This document shows positions 24,632-32,602 of a DNA stretch of 64,000 bases, piece by piece (position 1 is the stretch's first letter; every line of letters starts with the position of its first letter). Source of the stretch: Anaerolineales bacterium (GTDB lineage: Bacteria > Chloroflexota > Anaerolineae > Anaerolineales > UBA6663); contig JADZEK010000155.1 of the NCBI GenBank assembly GCA_020850595.1, positions 62,001 to 126,000 on the forward strand, given 5' to 3'. The position numbers and the translations under genes are program-made. A model generated the notes under the pieces. It made no database searches. It was not told the DNA's origin and saw nothing but the letters and a program-made list of their open reading frames with translations.

Positions 24632-25273
24632 TCAATCACCACCCGCGCTGCGCTGCGCGTAGGCGGCCAGTTCCGCATAACCGTCCTCGCCGAGCGCGAG
24701 CTTGGTCTCCACATCGAAGAGCGCATAGACCGGGATGGGCGGCGTGTCGGCTTCGGTGCGGCTGCACGCGCCGCCCTCTTTGTAAATCTCGCTTTCTTCC
24801 ACCAGCGCCAACTGCCCGCCATCCAGCCCGAGCGGGTGCAGCGCGCAATAGAAGGGCTTAAAGCGCCAGGGATGTTCGCCCGCCGCGATGCCGGCCGCTT
24901 GCAGCGCGCACAGCCGGTCGGGGGTCAGGAAGATGCAGGTGGTGCCCGCCGGATGGGTGGGGTCGTCCACCACGGCCGTGCCGGTGGCGTTGCCCGCCTC
25001 GGGCCAATCTTCATCTAGCTCGTCGGTGCCGTCGAACCACTTACTTGCGTCGCGGCGCTCCGGGGGCAAATGGGGCTTAATCAGTTCCTGGTGCGCCAGC
25101 AGGTCGGCTACCTGCCGGGTGTGAATCCACACGCCGCCGGAGCAGCAATAGCTCTGGCACTCCTCCAGCCGGCAGCGGCTCAGCGGGCGCGCCTCCAAGA
25201 GCACCGGGCTGACCGCCCGGCCCTTGATCATCAGCGGCTCGCTATCGTCGGTGGTGTTACTGGTCTCAGTCAT
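24632..25273 (-). CDS. DUF3109/YkgJ-type cysteine-cluster protein
   Basis: A 213-residue protein with a conserved metal-binding cysteine set: CRLEECQSYCCSGGVWIH, then CIFLTPDRLCAL, then FYCALHPLGL. This pattern fits DUF3109 and relatives of the YkgJ zinc/iron-cluster family, whose function is not established. ATG 25273 has an AGGAGG site nine bases upstream and follows a promoter-like GTAGC region. It is divergent from the HAD gene. Confidence 0.8.
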   Translation of the reverse strand: MTETSNTTDDSEPLMIKGRAVSPVLLEARPLSRCRLEECQSYCCSGGVWIHTRQVADLLAHQELIKPHLPPERRDASKWFDGTDELDEDWPEAGNATGTAVVDDPTHPAGTTCIFLTPDRLCALQAAGIAAGEHPWRFKPFYCALHPLGLDGGQLALVEESEIYKEGGACSRTEADTPPIPVYALFDVETKLALGEDGYAELAAYAQRSAGGD

Positions 25274-25403
25274 TGCGTTCGCCTCCTGGCTTCTATAGGG
25301 TGAGGGCAGTGTAGCACCGCCCTTGTGAATGGCAAGGCCTCGCGGCCGCGGCAACCTCAAATCCTGTTCGCGTTTAGAATAGCGCCACCCCTGCGAGGTC
25401 CCC

Positions 25404-26168
25404 ATGCGCCTGACCAGCCTGATCTTTGATTTGGGTAACACGCTCATCTACACGCCGCACGCCCTCAGTTGGGCGGTCACCTTCGACCGCATGCGCGGCG
25501 AGTTGATCGCCGCCTTGCAGGCCGCCGGCTATGCGCTCGACCCGGCCGAGTTCCACGCGCGCTTCGCGGCCCAGTTGCGCAGTTACGACGAGCAGCGCCA
25601 GGCCGACTGGGTGGAATACACCACCACCTACCTGCTCACGGTCACGCTGGCCGAGTTGGGCCACCCCGCGCCCACGCCGGCGGTGGCCGCCCAGGCGCTG
25701 GCCGCTTACTATCGTCATAGCGAGGCGCTCTGGCGGCCGGTGCCCGCCCTGCACGAAACCCTGCGCGCCCTGCAAGTCCAGGGCTACCGCCTCGGCTTGC
25801 TCTCCAACGCCGGCGACGCCGAGAACGTGCAGCGCCTGATTGACGCCGCCGACCTGCGCCCGTACTTCAACCCGCTGGTGATCTCGGCCGCCGTGGGGCT
25901 GCGCAAGCCCAACCCCGCGGTGTTCGAGCGGGTGCGCGCCGCCTGGGGCGTGCCCGCCGCCGCCTGCGTGATGATTGGCGACACGCTGGGGGCCGACATC
26001 CTGGGCGCGCAGTTGGCCGGCATGCGCCACGTGTGGGTCACCAATCACGCCGACCACCCGGCCAACGTGGCCCACCGGGGCCACATCGTGCCGGAGGCCG
26101 AAATCCCAGGCCTCGCCGAGCTGCCCGCGCTGCTGGCGCAGTGGCAGGCGGCCGACAGCGCCGCTTAA
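25404..26168 (+). CDS. HAD-superfamily hydrolase
   Basis: A 254-residue haloacid dehalogenase-like phosphatase. Motif I is IFDLGNTLIY: the nucleophile Asp is present, but the usual second Asp (DxD) is Gly, as in YihX-like members. Motif II is LLSNAG, motif III the lysine in LRKPNPAVFERV, and motif IV MIGDTLGADILGA. A helical cap is inserted after motif I. A TAGAAT box about 25 bp upstream may be its -10. The substrate cannot be told from sequence. Confidence 0.85.
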   Translation: MRLTSLIFDLGNTLIYTPHALSWAVTFDRMRGELIAALQAAGYALDPAEFHARFAAQLRSYDEQRQADWVEYTTTYLLTVTLAELGHPAPTPAVAAQALAAYYRHSEALWRPVPALHETLRALQVQGYRLGLLSNAGDAENVQRLIDAADLRPYFNPLVISAAVGLRKPNPAVFERVRAAWGVPAAACVMIGDTLGADILGAQLAGMRHVWVTNHADHPANVAHRGHIVPEAEIPGLAELPALLAQWQAADSAA

Positions 26169-26188
26169 CCGAAACCGGCAAATCCGAT

Positions 26189-26194
26189 TACAAT
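26189..26194 (+). promoter_or_regulatory. -10 box before the SnoaL-like gene
   Basis: TACAAT, 15 bases before ATG 26210, so the transcript would have a very short leader of about 9 nt. Confidence 0.4.
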
Positions 26195-26209
26195 ACGACG
26201 CGACCCGTT

Positions 26210-26638
26210 ATGGAAGACGCCACGCTCGCGGCCGTGCTGGCCGTGCACAATAGTTTCTATACGGCCATCAGCCTGGCCGACGCGCCGCTGATGGAGCGCC
26301 TGTGGGCGGCCTCGCCCGACGCGGTGTGCGAGCACCCCGGCTGGCCCACGCTCATCGGCTGGGAGGCCATTCAGGAAAGCTGGCGCGGCATCTTCGAGAA
26401 CCAGGGCCTGCTGCACATCTGGCCGACCGACGTGCAGGTGCGGCTCTACGGCCAGACCGCCGAAGTCAACTGCCTCGAGAACATTGACCTGGCGAAGACT
26501 CGCGGGCCGCGCCGTGGACGGGCGCGCGCCACCAACGTCCTGCGCCGGGTGGGGGATGACTGGAAGTTTCTGGAGCATCACGCGGTGGGCCTGCCCGACA
26601 GCGGGCCGGCGCCGCGCGAGCCGTTTTCAACGAACTAA
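26210..26638 (+). CDS. SnoaL-like / NTF2-fold protein
   Basis: A 142-residue protein of the NTF2-like superfamily. It has an N-terminal helix (VLAVHNSFYTAISLADAPLM), WGWEAIQ-type segment LIGWEAIQESWRGIF, and a closing strand VGDDWKFLEHHAVGLP, as in the SnoaL_3 group. Many members have no known enzymatic role. The ATG at 26210 starts the conserved region. The MBL gene follows after 6 bases, so the two are probably one transcript. Confidence 0.8.
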   Translation: MEDATLAAVLAVHNSFYTAISLADAPLMERLWAASPDAVCEHPGWPTLIGWEAIQESWRGIFENQGLLHIWPTDVQVRLYGQTAEVNCLENIDLAKTRGPRRGRARATNVLRRVGDDWKFLEHHAVGLPDSGPAPREPFSTN

Positions 26639-26644
26639 AGGAAC

Positions 26645-27412
26645 ATGCCGATGGCTGCTAAACCGATCTTTGCCCAGGTGACCCCGCATATCTACAAACT
26701 CGACCTGCCGTTCCTCGGCGGCCGCCAGCCCGTGGGCGTGTGGCTGGTGCGCGACGACGCCGGCGGCTGGGTGCTGGTGGACGCGGGCGCGCCGGGGTTT
26801 GAGCAGACGATCTTCGAGCAGGTGTTGGCGCACACGAAGGGCGAGGCCCCCCAACTGCTGGTGCTGACCCACGGCCACCTCGACCACGCCGGCGCGGCCA
26901 TGCGGGCGCGCGAGGTGTGGAAGCTCCCCATCGCCGCGCACCGGCTGGAGATCCCCTACCTGATCGGGGCCGAGCGCTATAACAAACTGCCCGGCCGCCA
27001 CCACCCGCTCTACCCGCTGCTGCAAATCTCGCCGCCGCTGCTGCCGGGCCGCAACGTGCAGCAGCCGCTGGATGAGGGCCGCGCGCTCCCCGGCGGGCTG
27101 GTGGTCTATCACGTCCCCGGCCACGCGCCGGGCATGATCGCCCTGCTGCACGCCGCCGACCGCGCGCTGATCGCCGCCGACACCTTCATGAACCTCGGCA
27201 ACAAGCTCAGCGATCCGTATCCGTACTTCACTTACGATGTCTCGCTCAACCACGCCTCGCAAGAGCGCCTGGCCGCCCTGGAGTGGGACCACCTGCTGCC
27301 CAGCCACGGCCCGTTCATCCTCAACACCGGCCGTCAGCAGGCCCGCGCCCTGATCGAGAGCCGCGCCAAGAAGACCCGCCGCCCGGCCAAGCCCGCGCCC
27401 AGCGCCGCCTGA
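26645..27412 (+). CDS. Metallo-beta-lactamase fold hydrolase
   Basis: A 255-residue MBL-fold enzyme. The metal-binding motif is LTHGHLDHAGAA, with later ligands in VYHVPGHAPGMIALL and the aspartate in LIAADTFMNLG, and a last histidine in LLPSHGPFIL. The arrangement fits glyoxalase II-like hydrolases. AAAGGA lies 6 bases before the ATG. The C-terminus is a lysine- and proline-rich tail (KKTRRPAKPAPS). The substrate is unknown. Confidence 0.88.
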   Translation: MPMAAKPIFAQVTPHIYKLDLPFLGGRQPVGVWLVRDDAGGWVLVDAGAPGFEQTIFEQVLAHTKGEAPQLLVLTHGHLDHAGAAMRAREVWKLPIAAHRLEIPYLIGAERYNKLPGRHHPLYPLLQISPPLLPGRNVQQPLDEGRALPGGLVVYHVPGHAPGMIALLHAADRALIAADTFMNLGNKLSDPYPYFTYDVSLNHASQERLAALEWDHLLPSHGPFILNTGRQQARALIESRAKKTRRPAKPAPSAA

Positions 27413-27439
27413 GTCTTTCTCACACACCTTGGCGTAACC

Positions 27440-27483
27440 AAGCGGGGCCGGTCACGCTGCTGTGACCGGCCCCGCTTTATTTC
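27440..27483. terminator. Bidirectional intrinsic terminator
   Basis: A perfect 16-bp stem (AAGCGGGGCCGGTCAC, 27440-27455, with 27462-27477) around a 6-nt loop, followed by TATTTCG. It lies between convergent genes and can serve both. Confidence 0.85.
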
Positions 27484-27520
27484 GCCTCGCCGCGGCCCAA
27501 TCCAATCATTGCGCCTCGCG

Positions 27521-28306
27521 CTACCGCCGCGGCACCGCCTCCAACTCCGGTGGCAGCGGCGCATCGTTCAGCCAGGCGCGCAGCACGCGGTTGAACAACT
27601 CCGGCGCTTGCAGCGGCCAGTTGTGGCCCTGCCCGCGCACCTGCGCCGCCTGCCCGCCCAGCATGGACCCCGACAACATCCGCGCCGAGCGCTTCATCAC
27701 CCCCAATTCCTTCTGCCCCACCGTAAACAGCACCGGCAGCGCCAGCCCGGCCGAGATCGGCGGCAGCTTAAAGGCCATGTTCGCCTGCAAGATGCGGGCG
27801 AGCGCCGCGCTGTTGGTAGCCCGCGTGTCGGCGGCGAAGTCGGCGTAATACTCGTCCGGTAGGCCCAGGCTCTTGAAGTTCGCCCGGATCATCACGTCCC
27901 AATTCTTAATCGGGTCGTAGAGCTTAACGCTCGCGGCCATCAGTCCCGCGCCGGGCAGGGGCCGCGCCAGCGCGCCGGAGAGCAGCGAGCGCTGGAGCAG
28001 GCGCGCCGCCACCGCCAGTAGGGCCACGCCCACCTGCGCCCCCAGCGACAGCCCCACCACGTGCGCGGTCCCGCCGTGCGCGTGCTTGTGGATCAATTCG
28101 GCCACCTGCGTGGTGGCGTTGGAGATCGTGAACTCGCCGCCCTCGGTCGTGCCGCCCTGCTCGGGCAGCGTGGGCGCCAGGCAGTGATAGTCGCCCTCGA
28201 ACGCGGCCACCTGCTTGCGCCACATCCACCCGCCGATGCCGCCGCCATGCAGGAACACAATCGTCGGCGCGTCGGCCGGGCCGTGGCTGGTGAAGGCGAG
28301 GGACAT
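27521..28306 (-). CDS. Alpha/beta hydrolase
   Basis: A 261-residue alpha/beta hydrolase. Oxyanion segment FLHGGGIGGWMW, nucleophile elbow GLSLGAQ (serine about 96), catalytic histidine in GQGHNWPLQAP, and a probable acid in the strand around LFTVGQKELGV. Similar to small esterases and the MhpC/BioH type. It shares its strand with the glycine-rich gene 22 bases upstream. The substrate is unknown. Confidence 0.85.
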   Translation of the reverse strand: MSLAFTSHGPADAPTIVFLHGGGIGGWMWRKQVAAFEGDYHCLAPTLPEQGGTTEGGEFTISNATTQVAELIHKHAHGGTAHVVGLSLGAQVGVALLAVAARLLQRSLLSGALARPLPGAGLMAASVKLYDPIKNWDVMIRANFKSLGLPDEYYADFAADTRATNSAALARILQANMAFKLPPISAGLALPVLFTVGQKELGVMKRSARMLSGSMLGGQAAQVRGQGHNWPLQAPELFNRVLRAWLNDAPLPPELEAVPRR

Positions 28307-28327
28307 GATGCCGATGCCTGGGCGCGG

Positions 28328-28786
28328 TTATTTGCGTCCGCCGCCCCCGCCGCCCGTGCCGCCGGCCCCGCCCCCGCCCTTGCCGGGCGGAGCGCCTTTC
28401 CCGCCGCCCCCGGCGCCGCCCTTACCGCCGCCGCCGGTTGGACGACCCCCGCCGCCGCCCCCGCCCGGCGCGGCCCCCTGCTTGCTGGCCGGGCCGCGCA
28501 GCAGCGTGGAGAACAACCCCTGCCGCGCCGGTTTGGGCGGCTTAGCCGTCGCGCTCGGCGGCGGTGCGCCCCCCCCCCCACCCCCACCCCCGCCGGCCGG
28601 CCCTCCGGCGCGCGGCCGCGCCTTGGAGCGCCGGAAGGCGACCCCCACCACCAGCAGCCCGGCCGCCGCCAGGAAGGCGTTGCTGTCGAAGCTCTCCGGC
28701 GGGGCCAGCACCGAGGCCACAAACACCAGCAGCGCCACCAGGCCGAAGAGGATGAGGAAGTTGCCGACCTTGTGCTTCAGGCTCAT
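28328..28786 (-). CDS. Two-TM protein with glycine-rich tail and G11 tract
   Basis: A 152-residue protein. It has two membrane helices (about 8-28 and 37-52), a basic stretch (RRSKARPRAG), and then a low-complexity glycine/proline/lysine tail to the end (GGGG runs, KGGAGGGGKG). The tail codons include an uninterrupted run of 11 G on the coding strand (28569-28579), which could slip. ATG 28786 is preferred to an earlier in-frame start. The function is unknown; glycine-rich tails often sit outside the membrane or on the cell surface. Confidence 0.6.
   Translation of the reverse strand: MSLKHKVGNFLILFGLVALLVFVASVLAPPESFDSNAFLAAAGLLVVGVAFRRSKARPRAGGPAGGGGGGGGGAPPPSATAKPPKPARQGLFSTLLRGPASKQGAAPGGGGGGGRPTGGGGKGGAGGGGKGAPPGKGGGGAGGTGGGGGGRK
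28569..28579 (-). repeat. Homopolymeric tract (11 G on the coding strand)
   Basis: Eleven consecutive C on the plus strand, inside the glycine-rich tail coding region, followed by further C5 runs. A change of one base would switch the downstream frame. Confidence 0.7.
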
Positions 28787-28804
28787 GCGGTGGGTTACAC
28801 CCAT

Positions 28805-28841
28805 AGCCGGCCGGCCGGCTCCAGGCAGGCAGCCGGCCGGC
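28805..28841. repeat. GCCGGCC palindromes between genes
   Basis: AGCCGGCCGGCCGGCT (28805-28820) is a perfect palindrome, and a second AGCCGGCCGGC follows at 28831-28841. They lie just after the aldehyde dehydrogenase stop on the minus strand and could form a hairpin, but no T tract follows. Confidence 0.35.
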
Positions 28842-28865
28842 GTGGTCAGGCTTTGCGCGGCGCGG

Positions 28866-30542
28866 CTACTTGGCGCGCGTCACGCGGGTGCGAATCTGCT
28901 CGTGGGCGTACAGCGGCACATAGTACAGCCCGCCCGCGTTCTTGCCGGTCGAGCCAGAGCCTTTCCAGCCGCCGAACGGCTGAAAGCCCGGCCACGCGCC
29001 GGTGGTGGAACCTTGCGGCCGGTTGCTGTATGTCACGCCGGCCTCGATGTGGTCAAAGAACCACTCCGTCTCCTGCTTGTTGCCGTAGAACCCGGCCGTC
29101 AGGCCGTAGTCCACGGCGTTGGCCATGCGCATGGCCTCGTCCAGCGAGTCTACCGCCGTGACCATGGTGATGGGCAGGAACATCTCGTGCTTCCACAGGC
29201 GGTGGTTCTTATCCACGCCGTCCACCAGGGTCGGCTCGCAGAAATAGCCCTTGCCGAAGTCGCCGTCGGTGCGCTGCTTGCCGCCGTGCAAAATCTGCCC
29301 GGCTTGCGACAGCTCCTCGCTGAACTCGCTGAACTCGCGGTACGCGCCGGCGTTGACCACCGGGCCGAGCCAGTTCTCGCGCCGGGTGGGGTCGCCCAGC
29401 GTCAGCTTGGCCGTGCGGTCGGCCAGCATCTGCGTCAGCTTCTCCTTGACCGGGGCCTCGACGATGATGCGCGAGTTGGCCGAGCACTTCTGCCCTTGCA
29501 GGCCAAATGCCGAGCGGATGATGCCGGTGGCGGCGTCTTCCAGGTTGGCGTGGCGCGAGACGATGGCCGGGTTCTTGCCGCCCATCTCGGCGATGCAGGG
29601 CCGGGGATACCGGCCCGCCGCGAACGCGCGGTAGATGCGCATGCCCACGTCATACGAGCCGGTGAAGGTGATGCCGGCCACGCGGGGGTCATCAATCAGC
29701 GCCTGACCCACCTCGCTGCCGCCGCCGGTGACGAAGTTGAACACGCCGTCGGGCAGGCCGCCGTCGCGCAGGCACTCGGCCAGCAGCCGCCCGGTGAGCG
29801 GCGTGTCGGTGGCGGGCTTGAAGACGACCGTGTTGCCGGCCACGAGCGCCGCGCCGCTGGGGCCGCCCGCCAGCGCCATGGGGAAGTTGAACGGGCTGAT
29901 GACGACCCACACACCGTACGGGCGCAGGTGGCTGTAGTTGGTCACGCCGAAGCCCGCCAGCGGGTCGCGGCCCATTTCCTTAACGTAGCCGCCGTTGGCC
30001 TCCACCTGGTCGCAGGCGTAGTAAATCATGTCGGCGGTCTCTTGCGCGTCGCCCAGGCCCTCCATGCGGTTCTTGCCCACTTCCAGCGACAGCACCGCGC
30101 CGATCTCGTACACGCGCTTTTCGATCTGCTGCGCGCCGCGCCGCAGCAGCCGCACCCGGTTTTGCCACGTGAGGCCCGCCCACTGCGGGCCGGCCGCCGC
30201 CGCCGCGCTGATGGCCTGATCCACATGGGCGCGCGTGCCCTTCTGGAAGGTGCCCAGCAGCCACTCCGTGTTGATGGGCGAACGGTCGTCGAACTTCACC
30301 TCGTGGAAGACATCCTGGTTGTTAATGAGCATGCCGTAGTCGCGGCCCATGTTGGCCTTGACGGCGGCCAGCGCCTGGTCGTATTTGGTGTGCATGGACT
30401 CAGGCGGGCTGAACATGGTGGCGTAGGTGAGCTTGAACGGCTGGGCCTTGGCGGCCGCCTTCTTCGCGGCGCGCGCCGGGGGCTTGCCGTTCTTGCCGTT
30501 TTTGGCCCCTGGCTTGGCGGGGCGGGTGCTGGTCTTGGGCAT
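28866..30542 (-). CDS. Aldehyde dehydrogenase, delta-1-pyrroline-5-carboxylate dehydrogenase-like
   Basis: A 558-residue NAD(P)-dependent aldehyde dehydrogenase. Cofactor and active-site elements seen are VISPFNFPMALAGGPSGAAL, the glutamate in AEMGGKNPAIV and the catalytic cysteine in GQKCSANSRIIV (about 353). Further family segments are QPFGGWKGSGSTGKNAGG and YVPLYAHEQ. The match is best to proline-catabolic P5C dehydrogenases (RocA/PutA2 type). The N-terminal 35 residues are lysine/alanine-rich and not part of the fold. ATG 30542 has AGGAG 12 bases upstream. No proline dehydrogenase gene is nearby. Confidence 0.85.
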   Translation of the reverse strand: MPKTSTRPAKPGAKNGKNGKPPARAAKKAAAKAQPFKLTYATMFSPPESMHTKYDQALAAVKANMGRDYGMLINNQDVFHEVKFDDRSPINTEWLLGTFQKGTRAHVDQAISAAAAAGPQWAGLTWQNRVRLLRRGAQQIEKRVYEIGAVLSLEVGKNRMEGLGDAQETADMIYYACDQVEANGGYVKEMGRDPLAGFGVTNYSHLRPYGVWVVISPFNFPMALAGGPSGAALVAGNTVVFKPATDTPLTGRLLAECLRDGGLPDGVFNFVTGGGSEVGQALIDDPRVAGITFTGSYDVGMRIYRAFAAGRYPRPCIAEMGGKNPAIVSRHANLEDAATGIIRSAFGLQGQKCSANSRIIVEAPVKEKLTQMLADRTAKLTLGDPTRRENWLGPVVNAGAYREFSEFSEELSQAGQILHGGKQRTDGDFGKGYFCEPTLVDGVDKNHRLWKHEMFLPITMVTAVDSLDEAMRMANAVDYGLTAGFYGNKQETEWFFDHIEAGVTYSNRPQGSTTGAWPGFQPFGGWKGSGSTGKNAGGLYYVPLYAHEQIRTRVTRAK

Positions 30543-30558
30543 TCGGGGTCTCCTGAGT

Positions 30559-30807
30559 CTAGCTCGCCGTCCACGGCTCGCCGCAGCGCGGGCACATGGG
30601 GGTGCTGGCGGCTTGCCAATGGGCGAGCCGGCGGACGCTGCGGGTGGGCCAGGCGGCGGGGACATACGGCTCGCCGCAGCGCCGGCAGGCGTATTCGGCG
30701 CGGCGGCGGGCGGCGGTGAACAAATCGCGGCCGGCGGCGATGAGGCCGACGGCCGCCAGGCTGACGATGAATACGGTAAAAGCGATGGGGGATTGGTCGG
30801 GCAGCAT
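30559..30807 (-). CDS. Small zinc-ribbon membrane protein
   Basis: An 82-residue protein. One N-terminal membrane helix (SPIAFTVFIVSLAAVGLIAA) is followed by two CxxC pairs, CRRCGEP and CPRCGEP, that could bind one zinc. It is 16 bases from the aldehyde dehydrogenase start and probably co-transcribed. No family recognised. ATG 30807 was chosen over 30846 because it directly precedes the helix. Confidence 0.6.
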   Translation of the reverse strand: MLPDQSPIAFTVFIVSLAAVGLIAAGRDLFTAARRRAEYACRRCGEPYVPAAWPTRSVRRLAHWQAASTPMCPRCGEPWTAS

Positions 30808-30895
30808 GGCCGATCTCCAGGCGGAGCGGAAGCGCACCAAACGCACCTAAAGTATAACGCAAACGCGGGCAAAGGGCGGGGACTCGGCGGCGGCA

Positions 30896-31117
30896 GCCCC
30901 CCGCATCAGGGCAATTGCATCTAAACTGCGCTTGGGGCCAATCAGCCCCATTTTGCCTGTCATTCCGAACCCGGCCTCCGGTCGGTCATCCGGGCGTAGC
31001 CTTGTGGCCGGTGACGCGCAGCGTCCCGGGTAATGATAGCTGGCGGCCAATTTCTGAGCCACTTGCGGCACTCTCTCAGTGAACGGAATTAAGCTGCAAT
31101 TGCCCCGCCCCCCGCAT
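30896..31117. repeat. 11-bp target-site duplication flanking MITE copy 2
   Basis: GCCCCCCGCAT occurs at 30896-30906 and again at 31107-31117, directly against the two ends of the 200-bp element. An 11-bp duplication is in the size range known for some IS families such as IS4. Confidence 0.65.
30907..31106. mobile_element. MITE-like element, copy 2 (200 bp)
   Basis: It has the same ends as the 2629-3197 element: left CAGGGCAATTGCATCTAAAC and right TTAAGCTGCAATTGCCCC. It carries one internal AACCCGGCCTCCGGTCGGT unit (from 30968) and the same right part GTAATGATAGCTGGCGGCCA through CTCTCAGTGAACGGAATT. The 11-bp repeat at both flanks supports transposition. No transposase lies within. The pseudophosphatase ATG is 60 bp beyond its right end. 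Confidence 0.75.
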
Positions 31118-31165
31118 TGCGCGGCAGGCGGGAGCGCGTTATGCTGTGGCCCGGAGGCCGCACCC

Positions 31166-31672
31166 ATGACCTGGGCAACTGACGACATCTTTGTGGCGGG
31201 CGGTGACTATGTGAGCGCCAACTGGGCCGAGTTTCAGGCGCAGGCGGGCGTCAACGCCGTCGTCACGCTCTCGACTGACGGCCCGCCCACTTACGGCGAG
31301 CCGCGCCCTTGGGCGGCGCTGTGTCTGCCGGTGGCCGACGAAGCGGCCTGGACGCCGGCGCACTTAAGCCTGGGCGTGGCCTTCATAGACGCGGCGCTGG
31401 CGGCGGGCCACAAAGTGCTGCTGCACGCGCCCGCGGGCCTGCACCGCACCCGCCCGCTGGTGGCCGCGCACCTGTTGGCGCGAGGCCGCAGTCTGGCCCG
31501 CGTGCTGCGCGACCTGGAGGCGAAGCCCTGGCTGCCGCCGTATAAAGGCAGCCGCGAGGTGCTGGAGCAGTGGGGGGCCCAACTGCCTGGAAAAGCCAAG
31601 CCACCGGCGCTGAAGATTAGAGACTCAGGGGACGCGGGGGCCTCAGGTGATTTTGGGCCGATGCCGGAATAG
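31166..31672 (+). CDS. Dual-specificity phosphatase-like protein lacking the catalytic cysteine
   Basis: A 168-residue protein with a tyrosine phosphatase-like layout: an N-terminal VAGGDYVSANWAEFQAQAGV, the strand VNAVVTLSTDGPP, and the P-loop LLHAPAGLHRTRPLV at about 85-99. The usual HCxxGxxR(S/T) reads HAPAGLHRT, so position 88 is Ala (codon GCG at 31427-31429) and the loop arginine Arg94 stays. It would bind phosphate but not form the cysteinyl intermediate. GGAGG precedes ATG 31166 by 9 bases. The C-terminal end (DSGDAGASGD) is made of 9-bp repeats. Confidence 0.75.
   Translation: MTWATDDIFVAGGDYVSANWAEFQAQAGVNAVVTLSTDGPPTYGEPRPWAALCLPVADEAAWTPAHLSLGVAFIDAALAAGHKVLLHAPAGLHRTRPLVAAHLLARGRSLARVLRDLEAKPWLPPYKGSREVLEQWGAQLPGKAKPPALKIRDSGDAGASGDFGPMPE
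31622..31648. repeat. 9-bp tandem repeat, 3 units, at the 3' end of the pseudophosphatase
   Basis: Three units at 31622, 31631 and 31640 of the form GACTCAGGG, GACGCGGGG, GCCTCAGGT. Same repeat type as at 102-130. A reverse copy, CTGAGTCCCC, follows at 31694-31703. Confidence 0.55.
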
Positions 31673-31718
31673 CTGCCAGCACCAGGTCTGCCTCTGAGTC
31701 CCCTTGCCTTGTCGTCAC

Positions 31719-32537
31719 ATGCCCGTCTTGAACTTGCCCGACCTGTCGCTCTACTACGAAACGCATGGCTCGCCCGCCGCGCCCGCGCTGCTGCTGTTGC
31801 ACGGCCTAGGCTCCTCAGCCGACGACTGGCAGCTGCAAGCGCCGGTGTTCAGCCGGCGCTACGATGTCATCACGGTGGACCTGCGCGGGCACGGGCGCTC
31901 GGTGGGGGCCGGGGCCACGGCCGGCTCTTCCCGCCCGTTTACCATTGAGCAGATGGCCGACGACGCGGCCGCGCTGCTCGACCATTTGCAGGTGGCGGCG
32001 GCTTATGTAGTCGGGCTGTCGCTGGGCGGGTGCGTGGCGCAGGCGCTGGCGGTGCGGTACCCGGCGCGAGTGCGGGCGCTGGTGTTGGTGAATACCTTTG
32101 CGCGGCTGCGCCCGGCGGGTTGGCGCGGGGCGGGGCGCTTGCTCAAGCGCGCCTGGCTGTTCGCCTTCGCGCCCATGCCCGCGCTGGCCGCCTTCATTGC
32201 GCGCGGGCTGTTCCCCAAGCCGGAGCAGCGGCCGTACTATGAGGCGGCCGTGGCGCGCTTGAGCCAGAACACCAAAGGGCCATACCTGGCGGCCATGCGC
32301 GCCGTCGCCCGGTTCGACCTGCGGCGGCAGTTGGCGGCCGTGCGCTGCCCGGCGCTGGTGGTGGCCGGCGACCGCGACCAGACCGTGCCGCTGGCGGCCG
32401 CCCAGGCGCTGCACCGGGCCATCCCCGGCGCGCGCTTCGCGCTGCTGGCCGACTCGGGGCACGCCTCGCCCTACGACCAGACCGAGAACTTTAACGAGGT
32501 GGTGCTGGCGTTCCTGGCGGAGCAAGCTCCTCAATAG
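31719..32537 (+). CDS. Alpha/beta hydrolase (esterase/lactonase-like)
   Basis: A 272-residue alpha/beta hydrolase. Oxyanion region LLHGLGSSADDWQL, VDLRGHGRS, nucleophile elbow GLSLGG (serine about 98), acid in VVAGDRDQTVP, and histidine in ADSGHASPYDQ. This is the full catalytic triad and the spacing of BioH/3-oxoadipate enol-lactonase-like enzymes. ATG 31719 is preferred to a TTG at 31704. It is followed by a terminator. The substrate is unknown. Confidence 0.88.
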   Translation: MPVLNLPDLSLYYETHGSPAAPALLLLHGLGSSADDWQLQAPVFSRRYDVITVDLRGHGRSVGAGATAGSSRPFTIEQMADDAAALLDHLQVAAAYVVGLSLGGCVAQALAVRYPARVRALVLVNTFARLRPAGWRGAGRLLKRAWLFAFAPMPALAAFIARGLFPKPEQRPYYEAAVARLSQNTKGPYLAAMRAVARFDLRRQLAAVRCPALVVAGDRDQTVPLAAAQALHRAIPGARFALLADSGHASPYDQTENFNEVVLAFLAEQAPQ

Positions 32538-32538
32538 A

Positions 32539-32576
32539 AAGCTGCCGGGGCCGTCGTGAACGGCCGCCGGCAGCTT
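32539..32576. terminator. Intrinsic hairpin between convergent genes
   Basis: AAGCTGCCGG (32539-32548) pairs with CCGGCAGCTT (32567-32576); inside it CCGT pairs with ACGG. Followed by GTTGG on the plus strand and preceded by TTTC on the minus strand, so it may serve both genes. Confidence 0.7.
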
Positions 32577-32602
32577 GTTGGCTGGCCCCGAGCGTCGAAC
32601 GT

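Noticed and set aside
28215..30719. 834-codon open frame on the plus strand
   Set aside because: It is antisense to the aldehyde dehydrogenase and the glycine-rich gene, with Arg/His/Ala composition typical of GC-rich shadow frames.
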